Source: Paralithodes platypus (lineage: Eukaryota; Arthropoda; Malacostraca; Decapoda; Lithodidae). Taken from it: a stretch of 64,000 bases of DNA. A program made the position numbers and the translations under genes. Positions 53,136-64,000 of this stretch are shown piece after piece (position 1 is the first letter of the stretch; every line of letters begins with the position of its first letter). Location: NCBI GenBank assembly GCA_032716605.1, contig CM064580.1, positions 39,605,518-39,669,517 of the forward strand, in the 5' to 3' direction. The notes beneath the pieces are model-generated. The model saw only the letters and a program-made list of their open reading frames with translations, made no database searches and was not told where the DNA came from.

Positions 53136-53822
53136 ACAATAAAAGTACAAGCGAGACACAAAAATAACTTCAAAAAAATAACTTTATTGAGTGAAAATAA
53201 CATAATAATTGTAATAAATGGCAGAATAACAATAAAAACACTCAAATCGCTTCCCGGCATAATTGCGGGTGGGGCGACGAGTGCAATAGTGCGTCATAGC
53301 CGGGGCCGCAGTTGAGCGTTCGGACGCGTCTAGGTAAATACGCACCAACAGTTACCTCCACTAACATCGCCATAACTCCTGAACCAGTTGAGCTAGAGAG
53401 CTCTACTCACAGCCAGTCAACACAGCAAGGTAAGAACTACATTTTGACGTTTGTATGAATAGTGTAGCTATTGTATTAATGGAGATAGGCCTTTGTTTAC
53501 TTGTGTTGATTTTCAGCCAGATCGCCCGGATACGAGCGGATAGAAAGGCTGCCCGGGCGGGAAGGGTTAAAAGACTGTACATTTCTGTAAATTGCCATGG
53601 CATTCGGGAACGTCTCCCGCAGGGAAGAGGTTAATCCACATTAAATTGTTTTGATTGATGCGGTTTTTACCACCATGCACTGCCTGCTCAAGAGCTGGGC
53701 TAGGGTGGGTGCTCTGATGATCAGGGACCTCAGTGAACAATTGCCACAGATTGTTAGACCACAATGTCACTTTGCATTACAGGGCAGTTTTATACCCCTA
53801 CTGAATTGGTTGAGTACCTATT

Positions 53823-54300
53823 TTGTTGGCCAGAGTAGACAAAAACGTGCTGTGCTGGTATGGACATGTTGAGCGAATGGGAGATGAAAGGCTTACAAAG
53901 AGAGCATATGAGTCAAATACAAGTGGAGGTAGAGGGGTAGGAAGACCTTCAGTGAGATGGAGAGATTGTGTAGTACAAACGTTGGAAGATTGGAAGATAG
54001 AAAGATGACTGTAGAACAGGCAAAATAAGTGGTTATAAATAGGAATGTATGAAGAATGCTTGTGAATAGAAAAGTGATAACACGGTCGGGTCGGTCGTTG
54101 GGAGAGGGGAGAGGGAACCAGTTGGACTAGGTATTAGTCCATCAGGCCCGGGGAGCTGGTGTATATGAAGGGTCAGGCCTGGATGTGAGGTGGGCGGGCA
54201 TTGTGGTGGTAAAGCTTCGTTGTGTGTCTGCTGTCTTTGTGTTGTCCCTGCTTGAGCTTTGTCTCGAGTCAGCCACCCCCAGCTATGGGGTATGTGCCTG
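53823..54300 (+). mobile_element. LINE 3' end fragment (duplicate)
   Basis: Duplicate of 44046-44640 with the reading frame better preserved: LARVDKNVLCWYGHVERMGD, then RAYESNTSGGRGVGRPSVRW. Its 3' UTR is shorter and the minisatellite is absent. Confidence 0.8.
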
Positions 54301-54980
54301 TGTATATATATACATACACACAATACATACCTACAGTATTTTGGGTAATATGGACGTTCTTGGTCCCAGCATGCATAAGTCATGTAGCCAATATAGTGGC
54401 AACTTGGGCCGAGCGACAACTTGGGCCATGAAGCCATTTCTTGATTGCTGCTGAATTGGGCAAAGCTGCCATTTTGAGGTATGATGCCACTAAGGAGGAA
54501 TCATTTAAAAAAAACAAAAGAGAGAGTGAGAGAACAATGTAGTTTTAGAGGACATTTTTTTTTATTTAAGTATGGATATTACACACTAAGCCCAGAGGGC
54601 AATGGCACTAAGTTCAGTTACAGAACGCTATATACAGAGTGAACAGAAAACAATACATGCGACAACAGATGAGGTACAAGATGGGAATGAAATGGGACAG
54701 GAGACCTGACATAGAAAATTGCAAAGCGAAGCAGAGGATGCTTCGGAGGGTATATATGAAAGGAAAGGACTGGCGATGTTCAGAGGAATACCAAGGACAT
54801 TTAAGTAGAAAATTAATGGCAGTTAATAAACAACCGTGACAAAGGGCACAGAGTGGAGTGTTCTCGCTAGATATCACATGGCCATGGGTAAATCTCATAT
54901 GACCTAACATCAGTTGTGCCAGCACCATTTCCGTCCATGGAATGAGATGACAAATTTAAAAGATGGATCGAGTACTTTAC

Positions 54981-55136
54981 CACAATTTGCCTGAGACTCG
55001 TCTTCTCTGCCAGGACAATCAACTGTGTTGTCACAGAAGCACGCCTGGGTCACTCCGTCATTACAGATTCTGGGACCTTGACTGGCGGAGCTGCAGCTGA
55101 GAGGTTGCTGGGTAGTGGTGGAGTTAGAAGTAGTAG
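54981..55136 (-). CDS. Ser/Thr linker plus divergent LDLa exon (2.35-kb unit 1)
   Basis: A 156-nt phase 1-1 exon (acceptor CTTATATAG, donor G|GTAAAGT). It encodes TTSNSTTTQQPLSCSSASQG, ICNDGVTQACFCDNTVDC and PGREDESQANCG. An upstream alternative acceptor ATAACCCCACAG at 55203-55204, also phase 1, would extend the Thr-rich linker to a 222-nt exon. Leftmost of the four tandem units. Confidence 0.7.
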
Positions 55137-55777
55137 CTATATAAGTTGGGGTAGTATTATCAGTAGTAGTTGGAGTAGTAGTGGGCAGAGTAGAACCAGA
55201 GGCTGTGGGGTTATTAATTTAAGATCAGATCACACTCAACTTATTTCATCCATCCTCTCAATATGTTCAAACCATCCAATCCTGCTGATACACATCTCAT
55301 CACTGATACTCTTGATATCTAACCATCTCCTCAGCTCTTCATTAAATAATTATGCTATCTATACATAACCGTCACCTCAGCTTTTTACTAGATAACCTAT
55401 CTTGCAGTTTGCTCCACCCATCCATTTCATCATTCTCATCATATTCTGTTGATATCATCCACTTTGACAGGCTTACACCTTCTTCTCATGGTAAGTAATG
55501 GCAGCAGTGTTCTTACCTTTCCCCAGCCGCATCTATTTCAGCGATAGTGGTGGCCTCGGCCCCACTACTAGCAGAGATGGTATCTCCCAAATAGCAAAAC
55601 GTTTCCACCATCTTCAGTGACTCATTGCCAAAGTTCACACTCTCGAGCCGGTCATTAAACACAGCTCATTTGCTCAATCCCTTATTGAGCTATGGAGGTT
55701 AGGGTTCACGATTTCTGGGATAGAATATGCTTCACAATTTATCAAAATAGAACATGAAATTGTGCTCAAAGGGTTAA

Positions 55778-55873
55778 CTCCTTTACTGTGAGAGGCTATT
55801 TCTGAGCGTAATAAAACTGTCTAATGCTAGCCAGAATATAATAAAAAAAAAGGACGTAATTTTACTGAAGAGG
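55778..55873. mobile_element. 96-bp TTAA MITE
   Basis: TTAA at 55774-55777 and 55874-55877. Ends CTCCTTTACTGTGAG and CCTCTTCAGTAAAA. Core GTCTAATGCTAGCCAGAA. Each tandem unit holds the same MITE (near 58118, 60487 and 62861), so it predates the tandem amplification. Confidence 0.75.
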
Positions 55874-56122
55874 TTAATATGGAAAACATACGTTATTAGA
55901 CTCATTTCCATACATGAGGCAAATCCCCATAAAATACAGTAATCTTGACAAATTGCAGTAAAATAAAAACTATAAAAAATAAACAATTATTAAATGCACA
56001 AAATTATTTAAGTTATTAGATTAACTTAACCGATTAACTTTGAAAACTAAATTAACTTAGTTAGTTAACTTTCCAAAATGTGTTAACTTAACTTAGCTGA
56101 TGACATTAAAAAGTCAACTTAA

Positions 56123-56206
56123 CACCTTGAGGATTATGACATGTGTTAACAGTTTATTCTGGCTATCATTAGACAATTTATACAGCTTAGGAAGGATCTG
56201 TGGGAG
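56123..56206. mobile_element. 84-bp TTAA MITE, origin of the 53-bp minisatellite
   Basis: TTAA at 56119-56122 and 56207-56210. It contains ATTCTGGCTATCATTAGAC (the inverted form of the 96-bp MITE core) and CTTAGGAAGGATCTGTGGG, the sequence that forms the minisatellite at 19336-19862. Copies lie near 58470, 60840 and 63215. Confidence 0.75.
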
Positions 56207-56340
56207 TTAAAAGGGTAAAGACGGTCTCAATCGTCTGACTGCCATATACACTTCCTATTCTATCTATCTACTGTATATGCTCAGGCCCAATCCCCACCTT
56301 TCCTATTCTTATTTTCTATTTAATTCTATTTTATTATTTT

Positions 56341-56465
56341 TTTTTTCCTTGGGGGTGGCCGCCTCAAGACAGAGCAAGGACAGGGAAAACACAAAACACA
56401 ACATAAAACAACGAACAAACACAAACAAAACAAAATCACACATATCTAGGTCACCTAATATGAAT
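56341..56465 (-). mobile_element. LINE 3' tail fragment in the tandem unit
   Basis: Reverse complement gives TTTGTTCGTTGTTTTATG, TGTTTTCCCTGTCCTTGC and CTTGAGGCGGCCACCCCC, the 3' UTR end seen at 31560-31680. It recurs near 58685, 61055 and 63430. Confidence 0.75.
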
Positions 56466-57326
56466 AAAATCGTCTAATAATAGCCAAAAACAAAAAATGA
56501 AAAAAAATGCGTAGACTTCTATGGACTGAAAAATACCATAAGTATTGGTATCGCATTAGATACATTATGAGAAATACTGATATTTCATAACCTTTATAAT
56601 CTATTTAAAATTTTAGATCAACATAATGATAATCCATTTAGTAAGAATGTTAATATTGAACATAATTTAGATAGTGGAGACTATTTTAGAAAGGGACAAA
56701 GTGCTGGCATACGGACGGACAAATTTAGTAACCATTCCCTTTTCACCACAGTGTACACTAAAAATAGAAAGGCAAATTATAGGTATAAGATAATTGGGTA
56801 TATTGATAACGATATAGTCCTACCTTTATAATCTTATATTTAACCCACTGAGCACCAGCTGATATACTGTATAATAATGTACACCGAAGGACCAGCACTA
56901 AGCCCAGAGACTATATGGCATTAATTACAGTTACATAATGCTATGCATAGAGAGAGCAGAAAAGGAATAACTGCGACAACAGATGAGGAAGAAGATGGGA
57001 AGGAAATGGGACATGAGATGTGACATAGAATAGTGATGTGATTCGCTAAGGAGATCGGATATGCAAAGCAGAGAACCCTCTGGAGGGTAGACATGAAACG
57101 AAAGGACTGGCAATGTTCAGAGGAATAGCAAGGGCATTCAAGTAGAAATGGGCTACAGTTAAGGAACCGTGACAAAGGGAACAGAATGGAGGGCCCTCGC
57201 CAGACATCAAATAGTCATGGGTAAGTCTCGTATGACCTAACATCAGGTGTGCCAACACTATTGCCCATCGTCTATTGATCGAGATTACAAATACAAAAAA
57301 AAGAAAAAAAAGAGGGAATACTTTAC

Positions 57327-57482
57327 CGCAGTTTGCCTGAGACTCATCTTCTCTGCCAGGACAATCAACTGTGTTGTCACAGAAGCACGCCTGGGTCACT
57401 CCGTCATTACAGATTCTGGGACCTTGACTGGCGGAGCTGCAGTTGAGAGGTTGCTGGGTAGTGGTGGAGTTAGAAGTAGTAG
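57327..57482 (-). CDS. Ser/Thr linker plus divergent LDLa exon (unit 2)
   Basis: A 156-nt phase 1-1 exon (acceptor CTTATATAG, donor G|GTAAAGT). It encodes TTSNSTTTQQPLNCSSASQG, with Ser to Asn before the first Cys relative to unit 1, then ICNDGVTQACFCDNTVDC and PGREDESQANCG. Asn-Cys-Ser creates a possible N-glycosylation sequon that overlaps the first Cys. Confidence 0.75.
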
Positions 57483-59690
57483 CTATATAAGTTGGGGTAG
57501 TATTATCAGTAGTAGTTGGAGTAGTAGTGGGCAGAGTAGAACCAGAGGCTGTGGGGTTATTAATTCAAGATCAGACCACACTCAACTTATTTCATCCATC
57601 CTCTCAACATGTTCAAACCATCCAATCCTGCTGATACACATCTCATCACTGATACTCTTGATATCTAACCGTCTTCTCAGCTCTTCACTAAATAATTATG
57701 CTATCTATACATAACCGTAACCTCAGCTTTTTACTAGATAACCTATCTTGCAGTTTGCTCCACCCATCCATTTCATCATTCTCATCATATTCTGATGATA
57801 TCATCCACTTTGACAGGCTTACACCTTCTCATGGTAAGTAATGGCAGCAGTGTTCTTACCTTTCCCCAGCCGCATCTATTTCAGCGATAATGGTGGCCTC
57901 GGCCCCACTACTAGCAGAGATGGTATCTCCCAAATAGCAAAACGTTTCCACCATCTTCAGTGACTCATTGCCAAAGTTCACACTCTCGAGCCAGTCATTA
58001 AACACAGCTCATTTGCTCAATCCCTTATTGAGCTATGGAGGTTAGGGTTCACGATTTCTGGGATAGAATATGCTTCACAATTTATCAAAATAGAACATGA
58101 AATTGTACTCAAGGGTTAACTCATTTACTGTGAGAGGCTATTTCTGAGCGTAATAAAACTGTCTAATGCTAGCCAGAATATAATAAAAAAAGGACGTAAT
58201 TTTACTGAAGAGGTTAATATGGAAAACATATGTTATTAGACTCATTTCCATACATGAGGCAAATCCCCATAAAATACAGTAATCTTGACAAATTGCAGTA
58301 AAATAAAAACTATATAAAAAATAAACAATTATTAAATGCACAAAATTAGTTAAGTTATTAGATTAAGTTAACCGATTAACTTTGAAAACTAACTTAACTT
58401 AGTTAACTTTCCAAAATGTGTTAACTTAACTTAGCTGATGACATTAAAAAGTCAACTTAACACCATGAGGATTATGACGCGTGTTAACAGTTTATTCTGG
58501 CCATCATTAGACAATTTATACAGCTTCGGAAGGATCTGGGGGAGTTAAAAGGGTAAAGACGGTCTCAATCCTCTGACTGCCATATACCCTTCCTATTCTA
58601 TCTATTTACTGTATATGCTCAGGCCCAATCCCCACTTTTCCTATTCTTATTTTCTATTTAATTCTATTTTATTATTTTGTTTTTTCCTTGGGGGTGGACG
58701 CCTCAAGACAGAGCAAGGACAGGGAAAACACAAAACACAAAATAGAACAACGAACAAACACAAACAAAACACAAAATAACACACATCTAGGTCACCTAAT
58801 ATGAATAAAATCGTCTAATAATAGCCAATACAAAAAAAAAACGAAAAAATAAATGCGTAGACTTCTATGGCCTGAAAAATACCATAAGAATTGGTATCGC
58901 ATTAGATACATTATGAGAAATACTGATATTTCATAACCTTTATAATCTATTTAAAATTTTAGATCAACATAATGATAATACATTTAGTAAGAATGTTAAT
59001 ATTGAACATAATTTAGATAGTGGAGACTATTTTAGAAAGGGACAAAGTGCGACTATTTTAGAAATGGACAAAGTGCTGGCATACGGACGGACAAATTTAG
59101 TAACCGTTCCCTTTTCACCACAGTGTACACTAAAAATAGAAAGGCAAATTATAGGCATAAGATAATTGGGTATATTGATAACGATATAGTCCTACCTTTA
59201 TAATCTTATATTTAACCCACTGAGCACCAGCTGATATACTGTATAATAAATGTACACCGAAGGACCAGCACTAAGCCCAGAGACTATATGGCACTAATTA
59301 CAGTTACATAATGCTATGCATAGAGAGAGCAGAAAGGAATAACTGGGACAACAGATGAGGAAGATGGGAAGGAAATGGGACATGAGATGTGACATAGAAT
59401 AGTGATGTGATTCGCTAAGGAGATCGGATATGCAAAGCAGAGAACCCTCTGGAGGGTAGACATGAAACGAAAGGACTGGCAATGTTCAGAGGAATAGCAA
59501 GGGCATTCAAGTAGAAATGGGCGACAGTTAAGGAACCGTGACAAAGGGAACAGAATGGAGGGCCCTCGCCAGACATCAAATAGTCATGGGTAAGTCTCGT
59601 ATGACCTAACATCAGGTGTGCCAAAACTATTGCCCATCGTCTATTGATCGAGATTACAAATAAAAAAAAATAAAAAAAGGAATACTTTAC

Positions 59691-59846
59691 CGCAGTTTGC
59701 CTGAGACTCATCTTCTCTGCCAGGACAATCAACTGTGTTGTCACAGAAGCACGCCTGGGTCACTCCGTCATTACAGATTCTGGGACCTTGACTGGCAGAG
59801 CTGCAGTTGAGAGGTTGCTGGGTAGTGGTGGAGTTAGAAGTGGTAG
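59691..59846 (-). CDS. Ser/Thr linker plus divergent LDLa exon (unit 3)
   Basis: A 156-nt phase 1-1 exon (acceptor CTTATATAG, donor G|GTAAAG). It encodes TTSNSTTTQQPLNCSSASQG and the same Cys-rich module as unit 2. Differences are single bases, which indicates recent amplification or gene conversion. Confidence 0.75.
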
Positions 59847-62026
59847 CTATATAAGTTGGGGTAGTATTATCAGTAGTAGTTGGAGTAGTAGTGGGCAGAG
59901 TAGAACCAGAGGCTGTGGGGTTATTAATTCAAGATCAGACCACACTCAACTTATTTCATCCATCCTCTCAACATGTTCAAATCATCCAATCCTGCTGATA
60001 CACATCTCATCACTGATACTCTTGATATCTAACCGTCTTCTCAGCTCTTCACTAAATAAGTATGCTATCTATACATAACCGTCACCTCAGCTTTTTACTA
60101 GATAACCTATCTTGCAGTTTGCTCCACCCATCCATTTCATCATTCTCATCATATTCTGTTGATATCATCCACTTTGACAGGCTTACACCTTCTTCTCATG
60201 GTAAGTAATGGCAGCAGTGTTCTTACCTTTCCCCAGCCGCATCTATTTCAGCCATAGTGGTGGCCTCGGCCCCACTACTAGCAGAGATGGTATCTCCCAA
60301 ATAGCAAAACGTTTCCACCATCTTCAGTGACTCATTGCCAAAGTTCACACTCTCGAGCCGGTCATTAAACACAGCTCATTTGCTCAATCCCTTATTGAGC
60401 TATGGAGGTTAGGGTTCACGATTTCTGGGATAGAATATGCTTCACAATTTATCAAAATATAACATGAAATTGTGCTCAAAGGGTTAACTCCTTTACTGTG
60501 AGAGGCTATTTCTGAGCGTAATAAAACTGTCTAATGCTAGCCAGAATATAATAAAAAAAGGACGTAATTTTACTGAAGAGGTAATATGGAAAACATATGT
60601 TATTAGACTCATTTCCATACATGAGGCAAATCCCCATAAAATACAGTAATCTTGACAAATTGCAGTAAAATAAAAACTATATAAAAATAAACAATTATTA
60701 AATGCACAAAATTAGTTAAGTTATTAGATTAAGTTAACCGATTAACTTTGAAAACTAACTTAACTTAGTTAGTTAACTTTCCAAAATGTGTTAACTTAAC
60801 TTAGCTGATGACATTAAAAAGTCAACTTAACACCCTTGAGGATTATGATGCGTGTTAACAGTTTATTCTGGCCATCATTAGACAATTTATACAGCTTAGG
60901 AAGGATCTGGGGGAGTTAAAAGGGTAAAGACGGTCTCAATCGTCTGACTGCCATATACCCTTCCTATTCTATCTATTTACTGTATATGCTCAGGCCTAAT
61001 CCCCACTTTTCCTATTCTTATTTTCTATTTAATATTCTATTGATAATTTTTGTTTTCCTTGTGGGTGGCCGCCTCAAGACAGAACAAGGACAGGGAAAAC
61101 ACAAAACACAACATAGAACAACGAACAAACACAAACAAAACACAAAATCACACACATCTAGGTCACCTAATATGAATAAAATTGTCTAGTAATAGCCAAT
61201 ACAAAAAAAACGAAAACAAAATGCGTAGACTTCTATGGCCTGAAAAATACCATAAGTATTGGTATCGCATTAGATACATTATGAGAAATACTGATATTTC
61301 ATAACCTTTATAACCTATTTAGAATTTTAGATCAACATAACCCATTTAGTAAGAATGTTAATATTGAACATAATTTAGATAGTGGAGACTATTTTAGAAA
61401 GGGACAAAGTGCTGGCATACGGACAAATTTAGTAACCGTTCCCTTTTCACCACAGTGTACACTAAATAGAAAGGCAAATTATAGGTATAAGATAATTGGG
61501 TATATTGATAACGATATAGTCCTACCTTTATAATCTTATATTTAACCCACTGAGCACCAGCTGATATACTGTATAATAAATGTACACCGAAGGACCAGCA
61601 CTAAGCCCAGAGACTATATGGCACTAATTACAGTTACATAATGCTATGCATAGAGAGAGCAGAAAGGAATAACTGGGACAACAGATGAGAAAGAAGATGG
61701 GAAGGAAATGGGACATGAGATGTGACATAGAATAGTGATGTGATTCGCTAAGGAGATCGGATATGCAAAGCAGAGAACCCTCTGGAGGGTAGACATGAAA
61801 CGAAAGGACTGGCAATGTTCAGAGGAATAGCAAGGGCATTCAAGTAGAAATGGGCGACAGTTAAGGAACCGTGACAAAGGGAACAGAATGGAGGGCCCTC
61901 GCCAGACATCAAATAGTCATGGGTAAGTCTCGTATGACCTAACATCAGGTGTGCCAAAACTATTGCCCATCGTCTATTGATCGAGATTACAAATAAAAAA
62001 AAATAAAAAAAGAGGGAATACTTTAC

Positions 62027-62182
62027 CGCAGTTTGCCTGAGACTCATCTTCTCTGCCAGGACAATCAACTGTGTTGTCACAAAAGCATGCCTGGGTCACT
62101 CCGTCATTACAGATTCTGGGACCTTGACTGGCGGAGCTGCAGTTGAGAGGTTGCTGGGTAGTGGTGGAGTTAGAAGTGGTAG
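62027..62182 (-). CDS. Ser/Thr linker plus divergent LDLa exon (unit 4)
   Basis: A 156-nt phase 1-1 exon and the most 5' exon seen in the window. It encodes TTSNSTTTQQPLNCSSASQG, then ICNDGVTQACFCDNTVDC with silent changes in the ACFC codons (GCATGCTTTTGT). The gene's 5' end, including any signal peptide, lies beyond 64000. Confidence 0.75.
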
Positions 62183-64000
62183 CTATATAAGTTGGGGTAA
62201 TAGTATCAGTAGTAGTTGGAGTAGTAGTGGGCAGAGTAGAACCAGAGGCTGTGGGGTTATTAATTCAAGATCAGATCACACTCACCTTATTTCATCCATC
62301 CTCTCAACATGTTCAAACCATCCAATCCTGCTGATACACATCTCATCACTGATACTCTTGATATCTAACCGTCTTCTCAGCTCTTCACTAAATAAGTATG
62401 CTATCTATACATAACCGTCACCTCAGCTTTTTACTAGATATCCTATCTTGCAGTTTGCTCCACCCATCCATTTCATCATTCTCATCATATTACGTTCCAT
62501 TCTGTTGATATCATCCACTTTGACAGGCTTCCACCTTTCCCTTCAAGGTGAGGGGGGGGGGGGGAGTCTTCTCGTGGTAAGTAATGGCAGCAGTGTTCTT
62601 ACCTTTCCCCAGCCGCATCTATTTCAGCCATAGTGGTGGCCTCGGCCCCACTACTAGCAGAGATGGTATCTCCCAAATAGCAAAACGTTTCCACCATCTT
62701 CAGTGACTCATTGCCAAAGCTCACACTCTCGAGCCGGTCATTAAACACAGCTCATTTGCTCAATCCCTTATTGAGCTATGGAGTTTGGGTTCACGATTTC
62801 TGGGATAGAATATGCTTCACAATTTATCAAAATATAACATGAAATTGTAATCAAAGGGTTAACTCATTTACTGTGAGAGGCTATTTCTGAGCGTAATAAA
62901 ACTGTATAATGCTAGCCAGAATATAATAAAAAAAGGACGTAATTTTACTGAAGAGGTTAATATGGAAAACATATTATGTTATTAGACTCATTTCCATACA
63001 TGAGGCAAATCCCCATAAAATACAGTAATCTTGACAAATTGCAGTAAAATAAAAACTATATAAAAATAAACAATTATTAAATGCACAAAATTAGTTAAGT
63101 TATTAGATTAAGTTAACCGATTAACTTTGAAAACTAACTTAACTTAGTTAGTTAACTTTCCAAAATGTGTTAACTTAACTTAGCTGATGACATTAAAAAG
63201 TCAACTTAACACCTTGAGGATTATGATGCGTGTTAACAGTTTATTCTGGCCATCATTAGACAATTTATACAGCTTAGGAAGGATCTGGGGGAGTTAAAAG
63301 GGTAAAGACGGTCTCAATCCTCTGACTGCCATATACCCTTCCTATTCTATCTATTTACTGTATATGCTCAGGCCCAATCCCCACTTTTCCTATTCTTATT
63401 TTCTATTTAATTCTATTTGATAATTTTTGTTTTCCTTGGGGGTGGCCGCCTCAAGACAGAGCAAGGACAGGGAAAACACAAAACACAACATAGAACAACG
63501 AACAAACATAAACAAAACACAAAATCACACACATCTAGGTCACCTAATATGAATAAAATTGTCTAATAATAGCCAATACAAAAAAAAACGAAAACAAAAT
63601 GCGTAGACTTCTATGGCCTGAAAAATACCATAAGTATTGGTATCGCATTAGATACATTATGAGAAATACTGATATTTCATAACCTTTATAACCTATTTAG
63701 AATTTTAGATCAACATAACCCATTTAGTAAGAATGTTAATATTGAACATAATTTAGATAGTGGAGACTATTTTAGAAAGGGACAAAGTGCTGGCATACGG
63801 ACAAATTTAGTAACCGTTCCCTTTTCACCACAGTGTACACTAAATAGAAAGGCAAATTATAGGTATAAGATAATTGGGTATATTGATAACGATATAGTCC
63901 TACCTTTATAATCTTATATTTAACCCACTGAGCACCAGCTGATATACTGTATAATAAATGTACACCGAAGGACCAGCACTAAGCCCAGAGACTATATGGC

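Larger units (their letters stand above)
49790..53566 (+). mobile_element. piggyBac element, 3777 bp, TTAA target
   Basis: TTAA at 49786-49789 and 53567-53570 flank ends that read inward CCCTTCCTTCCTGCGG and CCCTTCCCGCCCGG. The paralogous block at 43.77 kb shows the target without the insertion, a natural empty site. It carries a transposase pseudogene (49861-52540) and a three-unit tandem repeat of about 174 bp (52565-53135). The TTAACCCTTYCC ends resemble those of the nearby MITEs, so it is a candidate mobiliser of that family. Confidence 0.9.
49426..53630. mobile_element. TTAA MITE interrupted by piggyBac
   Basis: The left part 49426-49785 and right part 53571-53630 together match the uninterrupted MITE at 43414-43847. 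TTAA at 49422-49425 and 53631-53634 are the MITE's own flanks. The piggyBac element lies in its internal CTTTAA site. Confidence 0.85.
46650..54515. repeat. segmental block, second copy
   Basis: Collinear with 40790-45800 at an offset of about 6.0 kb up to the MITE. The private insertion is the piggyBac element. It ends at AAGAGAGAGTGAGAGAACAA (54508), which also starts the block at 46632, so the repeat is head-to-tail. Confidence 0.85.
54500..64000. repeat. tandem array of ~2.35-kb exon-containing units
   Basis: Four units, with exon donor ends at 54981, 57327, 59691 and 62027 (spacing 2346, 2364 and 2336 bp). They are nearly identical over exon, intron, two MITEs and a LINE tail. The sequence after 62182 repeats the same intron up to the edge, which predicts another exon shortly beyond 64000. 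The first unit differs at its left side, where it joins the 46.65-54.5 kb block. Confidence 0.9.

Overview
The window is repeat-rich eukaryotic DNA, with no bacterial-style operons. Its only clear host coding sequence is a series of short minus-strand exons that each encode one LDL-receptor class A (LDLa) module, separated by kilobase-scale introns packed with mobile DNA. The mobile DNA comprises I-like and other non-LTR retrotransposons, a Penelope-like element with a GIY-YIG domain, a piggyBac element, TTAA-flanked MITEs, tRNA-derived SINEs and long microsatellites. This mix suits an invertebrate, plausibly a decapod crustacean. That placement is an inference; no sequence here fixes the species.

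Layout. 1-10 kb: no gene recognised; foldback elements, MITEs, a dispersed hairpin-bearing repeat and (TA)n. 10.1-38.2 kb: classical LDLa exons at 11.0, 18.9, 22.7, 24.7, 26.7, 31.8, 33.9 and 38.1 kb. Their introns carry a 5.15-kb I-like LINE (13.5-18.7 kb), a LINE/MITE/SINE composite (29.2-31.7 kb), a LINE with a recognisable empty-site paralogue (34.3-36.0 kb) and an array of hairpins with a near-invariant loop (25.8-26.3 kb). 38.6-40.7 kb: a Penelope-like element with an inverted 5' part and a hammerhead-like motif. 41-64 kb: eight exons that encode a Ser/Thr-rich linker plus a divergent LDLa module. These lie in nested segmental duplications: one pair at 41.1/42.5 kb copied to 47.1/48.5 kb, then a tandem array of about 2.35-kb units from 54.5 kb to beyond the right edge. 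A piggyBac element (49.8-53.6 kb) interrupts one copy; the paralogous segment preserves the empty site.

How it fits together. Every internal LDLa exon that can be delimited begins and ends in phase 1, so exons can be added or lost without breaking the frame. This explains growth of the gene by tandem duplication of exon plus intron. Read on the minus strand, the product would be a secreted or cell-surface protein: a series of Ser/Thr-rich LDLa-like modules followed by classical LDLa modules. The last LDLa exon (11.0 kb) has an in-frame stop, so it is either the C-terminus or a decayed exon. All transposon coding sequence seen here is fragmented or frameshifted.
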